Below, piece after piece: positions 43,491 to 52,960 of a DNA stretch of 64,000 nt. Each line of letters starts with the position of its first letter. Position 1 is the stretch's first letter. The notes under the pieces were generated by a model that was not told the DNA's origin, did not search any database, and worked only from the letters and a program-made list of their open reading frames with translations. Source of the stretch: JBFHIJ01 sp963678775 (lineage in GTDB: Bacteria > Bacteroidota > Ignavibacteria > Kapaibacteriales > UBA2268); the NCBI GenBank assembly GCA_963678775.2, contig CAXXGR010000008.1, forward strand, positions 372,001 to 436,000, written 5' to 3'. A program made the translations under genes and the position numbers.

Positions 43491-45482
43491 TTATTCTGCT
43501 TTATTTTCAGGGCTACTGTTAAATTTTAGCGACTTAATCGCATTCATTTTTTGCTGACTAATCGGAGGTAAATCCTCTCCATTTACTATCATGTCAAGTT
43601 CTACACCATCTAGAGTTTCTCTTTGTATCAGAATTTTTGATGTTTTGTGCAGCATTTCCATATTATCAGTCAGTATCTTTTCTGCATTATTGCTACAGTC
43701 AAGTAGTATTTTACGTACTTCTTCATCTATTAGCTGGGCAGTGCGTTCACTATGGTCTTTAGAATGACCTATATCTCTGCCTAAGAAGACTTCGTCTTGA
43801 TTATTATTGAAAGTAACAGGTCCTATCACTTCACTCATGCCCCATTCGCAAACCATCCTGCGAGCAAACTGTGTAGCTCTCTGCAAGTCATTAGAAGCGC
43901 CTGTGGAGTAGATACCAAAAACTAATTTTTCTGCGGCTCTGCCTGCCATCAGCACTGTAATAATAGTTTCTATGCTATCTTTGCTTTTTGAGTGGAAGTC
44001 CTCATTAGGCAACTGCACAGTCACACCCAAAGCTCTTCCTCGAGGTATAATAGAAACTTTATGCACCAAGTCAGCCATTGGTAAAAATCTACCTATAAGA
44101 GCGTGCCCCATTTCATGGTAAGCAGTCATTTCTTTTTCTTTGTCAGAAATCACTAAACTTTTACGCTCTATGCCCATAATTACTTTGTCTTTTGCCTGCT
44201 CGAAGTCGTACATAGTAACTAAGTCACTACTTCTTCTTGCAGCAAAAAGAGCCGCTTCATTGACAATATTGGCGATATCAGCACCGGAAAATCCGGGAGT
44301 ACCTTTAGCTAAAACAGTTATATCTACATCTTTTCCAAGAGGAATCTTCCTAGTGTGCACTTTTAAAATACCTTCACGGCCTTTTACGTCCGGTCTGTCT
44401 ACAACGACTTGTCTGTCGAATCTGCCAGGTCTTAATAGTGCAGGATCAAGTACATCCGGTCTGTTTGTAGCAGCGATAATTATAACTCCACTATTTTGCT
44501 CAAAGCCATCCATTTCTACAAGCAACTGATTTAATGTTTGCTCACGTTCATCATGGCCACCGCCTAACCCGGCTCCTCTATGGCGACCTACAGCGTCAAT
44601 CTCATCTATAAACACAAGACATGGTGCGCTTTTTTTAGCTTGCTCGAATAAATCTCTTACTCTTGAAGCACCTACACCAACAAACATTTCAACAAAATCA
44701 GCACCTGAGATAGTATAAAAAGGGACACCTGCTTCACCGGCTACGGCACGAGCTAATAATGTTTTACCTGTACCCGGAGGGCCTAAAAGCAACACCCCTT
44801 TTGGTATTTTACCACCAAGTCGTTGGAATTTTGTAGGTTCTTTTAAGAATTCGATTACCTCTTCAAGTTCGTACTTAGCTTCATCAGCACCAGCCACATC
44901 CTCAAAAGTAATCTTAGGACTGTTTTCATTTAGAAGTTTAGCACGGGATTTTCCAAAAGAGAAAATACCTTTGCTATTGCCTCCTCCTCCGCCTTGCATT
45001 CTACGGAAGAAGAATATCCAAATCCCAATAAGTAAAATCCAAGGAAGTAAGTTCATCATGACTTCCATTATGCCGCCGTCTTCTCTTTTATACGACCATA
45101 CTACGCCATGCTCCTCCCACCATTTTTCAGTCTCAGTGTCTACTACGCCCAGGCGGCATACAAAACTTCTGATTTCTCTCTCTTGTCCACCGACAACAAT
45201 GGTCTCTGTCCCTTTCAACTTACCTCGAAACTCGAAATCATTAAGGTTAGACTTAGCAACAACTGCCGAGAGCACTCTACCATGTTCTACAAGTTTTTTG
45301 TATTGAGTATAAGAGATTTGCTTATCAGCAGTATAGTCACTGCTTTGAGAGAAAAGATATAAAAATATGACAGCACCCATAAAAATCAAAACAACCGTCA
45401 TGTTTCGCATCATGTTGTTTTGAGGTCCTTTGCCATCATTATTAAAATCACCAAAAGGTTTCTTGTTTTGTGGGTCACTCAT
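43491..45482 (-). CDS. ftsH: ATP-dependent zinc metalloprotease FtsH
   Basis: 663-residue membrane AAA+ protease that degrades misfolded and short-lived membrane and cytosolic proteins. It has TM1 (about 28-46), a periplasmic domain, TM2 (about 143-160), the AAA+ domain with Walker A GPPGTGKT at 234-241, Walker B FIDEIDAVGR and the second region of homology ATNRPDVLDPALLRPGRFDR, then the zinc site HEMGH at 456-460 with a downstream Asp ligand. Full length. GGAGG is located 11 bases before the ATG. Two copies of a 13-bp direct repeat lie upstream. It follows hpt at a distance of about 150 bases. Confidence 0.98.
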   Translation of the reverse strand: MSDPQNKKPFGDFNNDGKGPQNNMMRNMTVVLIFMGAVIFLYLFSQSSDYTADKQISYTQYKKLVEHGRVLSAVVAKSNLNDFEFRGKLKGTETIVVGGQEREIRSFVCRLGVVDTETEKWWEEHGVVWSYKREDGGIMEVMMNLLPWILLIGIWIFFFRRMQGGGGGNSKGIFSFGKSRAKLLNENSPKITFEDVAGADEAKYELEEVIEFLKEPTKFQRLGGKIPKGVLLLGPPGTGKTLLARAVAGEAGVPFYTISGADFVEMFVGVGASRVRDLFEQAKKSAPCLVFIDEIDAVGRHRGAGLGGGHDEREQTLNQLLVEMDGFEQNSGVIIIAATNRPDVLDPALLRPGRFDRQVVVDRPDVKGREGILKVHTRKIPLGKDVDITVLAKGTPGFSGADIANIVNEAALFAARRSSDLVTMYDFEQAKDKVIMGIERKSLVISDKEKEMTAYHEMGHALIGRFLPMADLVHKVSIIPRGRALGVTVQLPNEDFHSKSKDSIETIITVLMAGRAAEKLVFGIYSTGASNDLQRATQFARRMVCEWGMSEVIGPVTFNNNQDEVFLGRDIGHSKDHSERTAQLIDEEVRKILLDCSNNAEKILTDNMEMLHKTSKILIQRETLDGVELDMIVNGEDLPPISQQKMNAIKSLKFNSSPENKAE

Positions 45483-45530
45483 CTATAATAAGCCTCCATT
45501 CTATTCCAAAGTTAAATTCTTATTTCAATT

Positions 45531-45571
45531 TTTTTTTGACGCAAATAATTTGAATTTGTTTTTTTGACGCA
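45531..45571. repeat. Two 13-bp direct repeats upstream of ftsH
   Basis: TTTTTTTGACGCA occurs at 45531-45543 and again at 45559-45571, 28 bases apart start to start, inside the 153-base gap before ftsH. They could be an operator for ftsH, or chance in AT-rich DNA. Confidence 0.5.
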
Positions 45572-45635
45572 CTTAATAAAAGTTGCAAGATACGAAGAAA
45601 AACGGATATTTATAGATAGATTGGTATAAATATCA

Positions 45636-46187
45636 TTAATCTTCTATTTCTTTATGGATGTAAATATCCTGCAAATTTCTACCTAATTCTGCATAATCTA
45701 AGCCATATCCTAATACAAAATCTGATGGTATTTTTATACCAATATATTTTATGTTTAAATCAACTTCCACAGAGTCAGGTTTAAATAAAAACGATGCTAC
45801 TTCGATAGAAGCAGGATTAGTTTCTTTTATACGCTCTATAAGAGTTTTTAGTGTCAGTCCTGAATCTACAATATCCTCTACAATAATAAGGTCTTTACCT
45901 TTTAGATTGAGATTTTCTATAAATAAATCCACTTTGCCTGAGCTGTGCATCTCTTTGCCATAGCTTTTCGCTCTGATTGTTTCCATTGAGCATTCTAGGT
46001 TTATTTCTCTCAACAAGTCTGCTCCAAAAAACACGCTACCTTTTAGCACTATAAGAAAAACCGGAGTTTTACTTTCATAGTCTTTATTAATCTGGCAAGC
46101 AATTTTTGAGACAGTATCTTTAATTATATCTCGAGAAATAAATTTATGGAAAACCTTACCATTTAGCGCTATTTTATTCAAGTCCAT
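45636..46187 (-). CDS. hpt: Hypoxanthine phosphoribosyltransferase
   Basis: 183 residues from MDLNKIALNGKVF (ATG 46187); in-frame starts at 46202 and 46214 would add 5 to 9 residues. The type I phosphoribosyltransferase motif is IIVEDIVDSGLTL (PRPP binding), with LKGSVFFGADLLREI (first loop), and the purine-binding region near DFVLGYGLDYAE. It salvages hypoxanthine or guanine with PRPP to IMP or GMP. The start overlaps the end of tilS by about 14 bases, the common tilS-hpt pairing that also precedes ftsH in many bacteria. Confidence 0.95.
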   Translation of the reverse strand: MDLNKIALNGKVFHKFISRDIIKDTVSKIACQINKDYESKTPVFLIVLKGSVFFGADLLREINLECSMETIRAKSYGKEMHSSGKVDLFIENLNLKGKDLIIVEDIVDSGLTLKTLIERIKETNPASIEVASFLFKPDSVEVDLNIKYIGIKIPSDFVLGYGLDYAELGRNLQDIYIHKEIED

Positions 46188-48777
46188 CTGATTTCTGCTC
46201 ATTAGTAAATCCATTTTTTTGTGTAAAATTCAATTTATAAGCCTCGAAAGTAGATTTATCTACTTTAAATTTGTCGCTTACTCTGTGCCCAACTATCCAC
46301 ACTATTTCATTACCGGATACAAGTACTAAAACTTTTTCTTTATCTATAAGAGCTATTTTCTGATTAGTTAGAAAGTCACTCACTTTCATTGTTCCACACA
46401 TTCCAAGAGGCACAAATGTGTCTCCTTCTTCCCAGTTCCTTATTTTCAAAGACTTTGTAATTTTTGACTTGTCTATATACTCTTCATAAGGATTATCGTT
46501 AAATTTAATACCATTTTTTTGAACAGGAGTAACTTTTAAATAAATTTCAGCATTTTCAAAGCCCTGTGCAACTAAAAAGCTTTCTGATATTTTTGTGTAA
46601 TCTTCAACTTTAGTAAATATTAGTCTCTTTCTATCTGCTAATACGTTATAATTTTTATTTATTTGATATATTGCGCCGCTCTGGTGATTCATCAACTCTA
46701 AGATTTCAGCAATTTTCTTCATTGGTAATGATGAAATGCGAAAGTATTTATTTACTAATTGCTGTATTATTTCGCCTTGTACAAATTCCGGAAATGTCTG
46801 AAGCAAATTTGTTTTGACTGCAAACCTTTCCTGGCGTACATCATCAATTACATAATCAATAGAATTGTTTACCATATCAGCAATAAATTCGTCAGCACCG
46901 TTTATTAGTTTTGCTGTCCGATTTAAGGTATCAATAATATTTGGATTATAAGTCTTTTCCAGCATTGGGATTAGACTTAAACGTACTTTGTTTCTGGTAT
47001 AATCGAGTAATTGATTTGATTTATCTTCTTTCCAGATTAAACGTCTTTCTTTGGCATAATTTATCAAGTCAGTTTTTCTCATATCCAATAGTGGTCTGAT
47101 TAAACGAACATTTTTGACAAAAGTTCGAATTTTAGGTATCCCGGCCAAGCCGGTAAGCCCCGAACCACGAAGTAAGTTGAGCAACAAAGTCTCTGCTGAA
47201 TCATCTGCTGTGTGAGCTGTAGCTACAAAATCCGCATCAATATTTCTAGACGTTCTTTCAAAAAACTTATATCGTAAAATGCGTGCAGCGTGCTCTATAC
47301 TTAAAGCATTTTTTTCAGAGTATGCTCTTACTTTCCCATTTGCTGTATATATTTTAGTATTATATCGCTCTGCAAACTGTTTCACAAATTGTTCGTCTTC
47401 ATCGGAATCTAAACCACGTAAGTTGTGATTATAATGAGCTACTGCAATATTATAATTAAATTTTTGAGTAAGCAAGGCAATAGCGTCCATTAGCACTACT
47501 GAGTCTACCCCACCACTTACTGCTATTAAAATTCTAAATTCATGATCGATGTAAAGCTCGTTTTGCAAAAAGCTATTTACTGCATCTAATACTTTACGTA
47601 CGGCAGGGTGTTTCTCCTGACGTTCCGAAAGTGATGTTTTGGCAGATATATATTCAACAGGTTCGACCAAATCATAAGTGATTTTAGTATCAAACTTTTG
47701 AACTTTTGGATCAAAACTAAGCTTATCATATTTGTAAATATCTTCTTCTTTCAAAGGTTCGATTGCTTCTTCTGTCTCAACTATACCTATCGGTTCTTCT
47801 TTTAGTTTATCTTTAGCTTTCTCTTCGAGTTTTGTCTTATCTAGTTTATCTTTAGCTTTCTCTTTAGGTCTGTCTGTTTGTATAGCTGTCGGCTTATCTT
47901 TAGCTTTGACAGGAGCTTTAGCTGCCGGTTTATCTTCTTTTTTTATCTCAGGTGTTTCTACAGCCTGCTCTTTAACCGGCTTTGCAAGATTATATCTTTC
48001 CAGAAAAATTCTATTCAGCACGGAAGAGCCGGTTTGTTTCTTGTAACTCGGACGAACTTTCAATTCATTAGTTTCTTTAGCAAAGCCTGGTTTTGATTTA
48101 TTGCCTTTTTCTTCTTTAGTATCTTTAGTTTGGTGCTGCTTCTGAATTTTATTGGAATGTTTATCTTCTTGTTTATGTTCTGCTTTTGCAGTTCCTTTTG
48201 CAGTCGCAACCTTTTTAAAAAAAGATGGTTGAAGTACAGATCCGGCTTGCGGGCTGTTACCTATTATTATTTTTTCTTTTTTATATTTAGTATCAGCAGT
48301 GCTATCAGCAGGAATTTCGTTACCTTCATCGTCCATTTCTGCAATCATGTCTTCTATGTCTTCTCTAGATGCTTCTAAAAAGGAAAAGTCCATATCTACG
48401 TTTGGCTCTTCAGGCACTGCCCTAAGCTCCATTATCTCTTCTTTAGGTAATGGTAGCTCTTCTTTAACTATAGGCTTTTCAGGTTGCTTATTTTCAGGTT
48501 TTTTCTTTCTGTTATTATACCTGTTATTCCTATAATTCCTTTGCTTCGGCTTCGCTTGGGTATTTTGTGGTTGCTCAGTTTCAACTTTGGTATTTTTTGG
48601 AGCAACTTCTACCGGAGCAGATGCTTTCTGATCATCAGAAGTCTTTTGTACATTTTTTTTATAAGGCTTTCTGTATTTCGGTCTATAATTTCTCTTTTTA
48701 TTAGTGTCATCTGTTGTTTTTTTAGACGCACTATTACTAAGATTTTCTTTTGATTCTGTATTTTCTCTCTTAGCCAT
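46174..48777 (-). CDS. tilS: tRNA(Ile)-lysidine synthetase with long disordered N-terminal extension
   Basis: 867 residues. The TilS catalytic domain starts near residue 385, with the PP-loop ATP-binding motif SGGVDS at 421-426, then AHYNHNLRGLDSDEDEQFV, HTADDSAETLLLNLLRGSG, and C-terminal TilS domains to the end. It modifies C34 of tRNA-Ile to lysidine, so AUA is read as isoleucine. The first about 380 residues are extra: low complexity, rich in Lys, Glu, Pro, Asn and Arg, with a basic Tyr/Arg/Lys patch (NYRPKYRKPYKK, NYRNNRYNNRKKK) and KAKDK/EKAKDKL repeats. Typical TilS is about 430-450 residues. There is no stop or frameshift between the parts. hpt overlaps its 3' end. Confidence 0.93.
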   Translation of the reverse strand: MAKRENTESKENLSNSASKKTTDDTNKKRNYRPKYRKPYKKNVQKTSDDQKASAPVEVAPKNTKVETEQPQNTQAKPKQRNYRNNRYNNRKKKPENKQPEKPIVKEELPLPKEEIMELRAVPEEPNVDMDFSFLEASREDIEDMIAEMDDEGNEIPADSTADTKYKKEKIIIGNSPQAGSVLQPSFFKKVATAKGTAKAEHKQEDKHSNKIQKQHQTKDTKEEKGNKSKPGFAKETNELKVRPSYKKQTGSSVLNRIFLERYNLAKPVKEQAVETPEIKKEDKPAAKAPVKAKDKPTAIQTDRPKEKAKDKLDKTKLEEKAKDKLKEEPIGIVETEEAIEPLKEEDIYKYDKLSFDPKVQKFDTKITYDLVEPVEYISAKTSLSERQEKHPAVRKVLDAVNSFLQNELYIDHEFRILIAVSGGVDSVVLMDAIALLTQKFNYNIAVAHYNHNLRGLDSDEDEQFVKQFAERYNTKIYTANGKVRAYSEKNALSIEHAARILRYKFFERTSRNIDADFVATAHTADDSAETLLLNLLRGSGLTGLAGIPKIRTFVKNVRLIRPLLDMRKTDLINYAKERRLIWKEDKSNQLLDYTRNKVRLSLIPMLEKTYNPNIIDTLNRTAKLINGADEFIADMVNNSIDYVIDDVRQERFAVKTNLLQTFPEFVQGEIIQQLVNKYFRISSLPMKKIAEILELMNHQSGAIYQINKNYNVLADRKRLIFTKVEDYTKISESFLVAQGFENAEIYLKVTPVQKNGIKFNDNPYEEYIDKSKITKSLKIRNWEEGDTFVPLGMCGTMKVSDFLTNQKIALIDKEKVLVLVSGNEIVWIVGHRVSDKFKVDKSTFEAYKLNFTQKNGFTNEQKSDGLE

Positions 48778-48893
48778 TAATATCTTCTCTTAAAAAATAG
48801 GTTTAAGATAATCTGCAATATAAGAAAAAACGAGGCAAGGCTTTAATAATATCTAACTTTATCTTTTGGAGTCTATATATAAATACCATAATG

Positions 48894-48923
48894 AAAAGAC
48901 CTTAGAGTAATCACTCCAAGGTC
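48894..48923 (-). terminator. Terminator of the T9SS-exported BNR protein gene
   Basis: On the minus strand GACCTTGGAGT/ACTCTAAGGTC folds with one G-U pair and loop GATT, then UUUU. It lies 24 bases after the stop codon. Confidence 0.78.
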
Positions 48924-48947
48924 TAAGATAGAAAATATTTATTAGAA

Positions 48948-51896
48948 TTACTTACTAATTACAAAAGAAGTAGCTTGAATAGCTCCATCAACTTCCACTT
49001 TTAAGATATAAGCTCCATTCGAAAGATTGCTAATATCTGCTTTAAACGAAGTTTCAGTTTGTAATGATGAATATGTTCCAAGTGTAGCAACTTGATTGCC
49101 AAGCATGTCTACTATGGAAAAATTAGCATCTGCATCTACGAGTGAGCTAAATGATACATTAATGTAGTCATTAGCCGGATTTGGAGATACAGATAAAGAA
49201 GTTACTTTGAAATTTCTATCATCTACAGATACTTCGAAATCACCAAATTCCAAATTATCTAAATAATAACCATCATAAGGTGTAGCAAAAACCGGAGTGT
49301 CAAGTACAAACTTGAAGAATACAACATCTCCTTCTTCAAAGTACTCTTTCATATCCATTGCTACATGGAACCAGTCAGATTCAGAAATATCTTTTTGAAA
49401 TTTGTCACTAGTTTCAATATTTGTCCAGCTAATATGTTCCCATGTTCTTCCATTATCACTTGTAGCAAGCACTTTTAGATAATGACGTTTGTTTATAATA
49501 GAAATAAAGTCCCATGAAAGCACTCCCGGCTTAGAAGTAACAGTTACAGGTCTGGTAATCATCACGATATCCTCATCCGTGTCATAGTCACCGTCAGGAG
49601 AATCTGTAAATGATAAATCACCCGATACTGATGCAGCATCTGTTGTACCCCAAGGGCCTTCCAGATACATAGGAATCAATTCTGACTCAAAGTCTTCTGA
49701 AAAAGCATCGATAGAAGCGCCTGCAAATGATAGCAAGGATTCTGTAATGCTACTCTCTCCTTGAGTCTCTCCACGAGAGATTACAGACTGTATGGAAAGG
49801 AAGTAAAAGCTATTTAATTCCAACCCGGTAAGAACCTGTGTGGTTTCTTCGCCCGGTACTAAATTTTCAGTAAGAGTAGTTAGTACTTCTTCACCATTGT
49901 AAACAACTAAAGACAAAGTTCCGTTTATTTCCGTTCCTTTATTTGTTGTTGCCGGGTTTTTCCAAGTAAGCTCTATACCATCTGCAACAGGTTTAGCAGC
50001 TATAATTGTAGGGTTCGCCGGAGTTACAGATCCGCCTGCTTGGATAGCTACAGCTACTCCCTGGCTTATTGCATTATCTGTAACTAATTTGATTTCATAG
50101 TTATATACTTGACCATCAACAACATTAGGATCAAAATAAACAGTAGTGCCTTTTGCTAATTCTTCGATTTTGTTTCCATCTTTGAATAAGTGTAGTACGT
50201 AATCTGATAATGGCAAATCAAACATATCAGTAGTTGGATTTTTCCATGTCAAATTAACACCAGAAGAAGGGCTATCTACGTTTTCCGCAGCCAAATCAGA
50301 TATAGTATTAATTCCCATTGTCAAATCAGCAGTAAATAAATCTACGGAATATGCGCGGGCAAACTCATCAGTTGGCATCCAAAAACAAGGATGAATTTTA
50401 CCATTGTAAAATACTAAAGAAGTATAGTCACCCCAATAATAATTACCAGGGCCTTGTGGAACGACATCGTTATTATCTTTCAAGTACCATGTATCAGTAA
50501 GTTGTAGATGCTGGAAGTTGATACCGTCATTAGAGACAGCCATAAATGCATCTACCCCTTGGTTGTTTTCAGGGTCATTTTGTGAGCTATAGTAAAGTAT
50601 TGCAATATTCCCTGTCACAGGATCTATAGAAATTGAAGGGAAAAATATATCATTTCTAGCTTCATTTTCATCTATTCTAATTTTTTCTGCCCAGTTCGTT
50701 CCACCATCAGAAGAATATGTAAGATAAAGTCCGTAAGGTCCTTGCTCTGAATCTCTACCTGACTGTACTACATACACCCAACCTCTTCTAGGGCTATTTG
50801 ATTTATCTACATCTAAATATGGAACAGAAGAAACTCTCATGTCTGCTTTATCTGCAAGTACATATCTTCCACTTTCACTATTGGGCGAACCACAATTAAA
50901 GACACTTTGAGCTATTCGCGAATTACTCCATGTATCTCCACCATTTGTAGATTTAGAGACAATAGCTTCAGTCTTTCTAAATGTCTGATCGTAAACCGTA
51001 TGCTGCCATACACAGTAAACTTCTCCATCAGGGCCAACAGCAGGCACCGGAGATTGAATTCCTCCACTGCCCCATAATATATCATAATTATAAAAATTAT
51101 CATAACTATCTGCGGAAGAGATTACAGCTTGATTCGGGCTTGACATTCTTGCCCATGATACATAAAGATAATCTTTATAAGGAGAATTCTCTTGATAATC
51201 TATTGCCATAGAGAATCTATCATTAAACACTTGACCATCATTCATCCAAACCGGGACATCTTCCGGTAGCCAAGTTGCACCACCGTCTGTAGATTTAGAT
51301 AAAAACAATCCATTTTCACCGTGGTCATCATCTCCACCAGTTTGGGTAAAACCGTATAGGTAAAATGCTTCACCTTTAGAGTTGAAAGCAATACCCGGAT
51401 CAAAGATTGTTCCTGACCCCGTAACAGTTATGTAAACACCATTTGCATCTGGTGTTAATGAATGTCCCCATGTTTTACCACCATCTTTAGAGTACCATGC
51501 AGACATATTAAAAGGATGACTCATATACCTTAAGTCATTTGCAGTAGCAATTAAATTATCAGGATTGTTTGGATCAATAGTAATCCAAGTTTCTGATTGG
51601 TGAGCCGCAGAATTTGGTGAAATATTTACCAAGTTTACTCCGGACGAACTAAGGATATTGTCAGGCCTTGGCTTCATTTTATAAGCCTCTGCCGGTATAG
51701 GAACAGGATATAGCACTTGCCCGTTTGCTGTATTCATATCCAGTATTTCTTTGTTAAATTCTACATCCAAATAGAACGGAATTCTATCTTTAACGTATTC
51801 CGCTTGTATTTTTTGGATAGAGAACTGAGCACTCAGCGTTCCCATAATTAGAAACATTCCGAGTGTCGCACTAAGTAACCCCTTTAAATTCATCAT
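48948..51896 (-). CDS. Exported BNR/sialidase-like protein with fibronectin III and T9SS sorting domain
   Basis: 982 residues from ATG 51896 (MMNLKGLLSATLGMFLIMGTLSA, a signal peptide), preferred over an upstream ATG at 51929 that would spoil the signal. An N-terminal propeller carries BNR/Asp-box motifs (YSKDGGKTWGH, KSTDGGATWLP, KSTNGGDTWS, YSSDGGTNWAE) up to about residue 530. Two fibronectin III-like domains follow (about 540-700), then a jelly-roll-like module, and finally a type A secretion-sorting domain (VSPNPANDYINVSF...GNQVATL...GAYILKVEVDG). The protein is therefore sent through the type IX system and anchored or released. The substrate is unknown; sialidase activity is not assured, as no Arg triad was checked. 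Confidence 0.9.
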   Translation of the reverse strand: MMNLKGLLSATLGMFLIMGTLSAQFSIQKIQAEYVKDRIPFYLDVEFNKEILDMNTANGQVLYPVPIPAEAYKMKPRPDNILSSSGVNLVNISPNSAAHQSETWITIDPNNPDNLIATANDLRYMSHPFNMSAWYSKDGGKTWGHSLTPDANGVYITVTGSGTIFDPGIAFNSKGEAFYLYGFTQTGGDDDHGENGLFLSKSTDGGATWLPEDVPVWMNDGQVFNDRFSMAIDYQENSPYKDYLYVSWARMSSPNQAVISSADSYDNFYNYDILWGSGGIQSPVPAVGPDGEVYCVWQHTVYDQTFRKTEAIVSKSTNGGDTWSNSRIAQSVFNCGSPNSESGRYVLADKADMRVSSVPYLDVDKSNSPRRGWVYVVQSGRDSEQGPYGLYLTYSSDGGTNWAEKIRIDENEARNDIFFPSISIDPVTGNIAILYYSSQNDPENNQGVDAFMAVSNDGINFQHLQLTDTWYLKDNNDVVPQGPGNYYWGDYTSLVFYNGKIHPCFWMPTDEFARAYSVDLFTADLTMGINTISDLAAENVDSPSSGVNLTWKNPTTDMFDLPLSDYVLHLFKDGNKIEELAKGTTVYFDPNVVDGQVYNYEIKLVTDNAISQGVAVAIQAGGSVTPANPTIIAAKPVADGIELTWKNPATTNKGTEINGTLSLVVYNGEEVLTTLTENLVPGEETTQVLTGLELNSFYFLSIQSVISRGETQGESSITESLLSFAGASIDAFSEDFESELIPMYLEGPWGTTDAASVSGDLSFTDSPDGDYDTDEDIVMITRPVTVTSKPGVLSWDFISIINKRHYLKVLATSDNGRTWEHISWTNIETSDKFQKDISESDWFHVAMDMKEYFEEGDVVFFKFVLDTPVFATPYDGYYLDNLEFGDFEVSVDDRNFKVTSLSVSPNPANDYINVSFSSLVDADANFSIVDMLGNQVATLGTYSSLQTETSFKADISNLSNGAYILKVEVDGAIQATSFVISK

Positions 51897-52097
51897 ACGA
51901 TACCTGAATGAATATATTAAAAATAACATTTATTATCTATCAGCTTTTTAGCCGCATTTATATATTTAATTTAGCTTAATAATTTACCAAAAAAAATGCA
52001 ATAATAAAACAATACCTACTATAAATATAAACCTTCAAGGAGCATTAAGTTACAGAGCTTCAATCTAATTCAATTCAATTTAATCTATTCTTAACAG

Positions 52098-52823
52098 TTA
52101 TAGTCTCGAGAACTTGCTTAGTTGTCTTACCAATACTGAAAAATCTTTAGGATATGGTGCTTCTATCTTCATTCTTTCTTCGGTCTTTGGATGAGTAAAC
52201 TCTACAGAAACAGCGTGCATGGTTTGCCTTGTAATTATTGGAATCTCCGTAGTACCCTTTTTCAAATTGAAATTCCTTTTGATAGCAGATAAGTAAAACT
52301 CAGTAGCATCTCCATAATCTTTATCAATGAGTAACGGATACCCAACTGATGAGACATGTACCCTTAACTGATGTGATCTGCCTGTACGCAAATCGCATTC
52401 AAGTAAAGTCGCAGCTCTATATTTTTCTATAATATTTACTAATGTTACTGACTCTTTTCCACGTGCAGAAGGCATAGATAAGCCTTTTTTACTAGGATTT
52501 GCCATAATTGGAATGTCTATAATCATTTGATCTTGTGGGAAAACTCCTTTGACTACTGCATGATACATTTTTGATAATGTATGCTGCTCAAATTGAGTAT
52601 TTATATGCTTGTGCGACTCGGCATCTTTTGCAAACAGCAATATTCCACTGGTGCCTTTATCTAATCTGTGCAACGTAAAGATTTCACCATATTTACGTTC
52701 TAAATACTTTTGCACGCATGGAGCAGTCCTATCAAATCTATCAGGAATGCTTAACATACCTGCAGGCTTGTTTACAGCAACAATACTATCATCTTCAAAT
52801 ATGATTTCGATTTTATTATTCAT
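52098..52823 (-). CDS. RluA-family RNA pseudouridine synthase
   Basis: 241 residues. Motifs of the RluA subfamily: VNKPAGMLSIPD (motif I), LHRLDKGTSGILLFAKD with the catalytic Asp, and CDLRTGRSHQLRVHVSSVGYPLLID. No N-terminal S4 domain is present, and the protein is shorter than RluD, so the target site (rRNA or tRNA) cannot be given. It converts uridine to pseudouridine in RNA. Apparently monocistronic. Confidence 0.93.
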   Translation of the reverse strand: MNNKIEIIFEDDSIVAVNKPAGMLSIPDRFDRTAPCVQKYLERKYGEIFTLHRLDKGTSGILLFAKDAESHKHINTQFEQHTLSKMYHAVVKGVFPQDQMIIDIPIMANPSKKGLSMPSARGKESVTLVNIIEKYRAATLLECDLRTGRSHQLRVHVSSVGYPLLIDKDYGDATEFYLSAIKRNFNLKKGTTEIPIITRQTMHAVSVEFTHPKTEERMKIEAPYPKDFSVLVRQLSKFSRL

Positions 52824-52897
52824 TTGGTATTCTCTGTTATTGTTATTGATTCAAGATACAAAACTTATACTTTGCATCCGACTATCTGAAATATAAG

Positions 52898-52940
52898 AAA
52901 AGAGCCTGCTTTTAGATTATTTAAAAAAAACAGCCTCTTT
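52898..52940 (-). terminator. Likely terminator of folD
   Basis: AGAG-CTG on one side pairs with CAG-CTCT on the other across one mismatch, extended by A/T pairs (52901-52914 with 52925-52938). On the minus strand UUUUCUUAU follows. It lies about 20 bases after the folD stop codon. Confidence 0.6.
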
Positions 52941-52960
52941 TATCGAAAAATATTCTTTAA

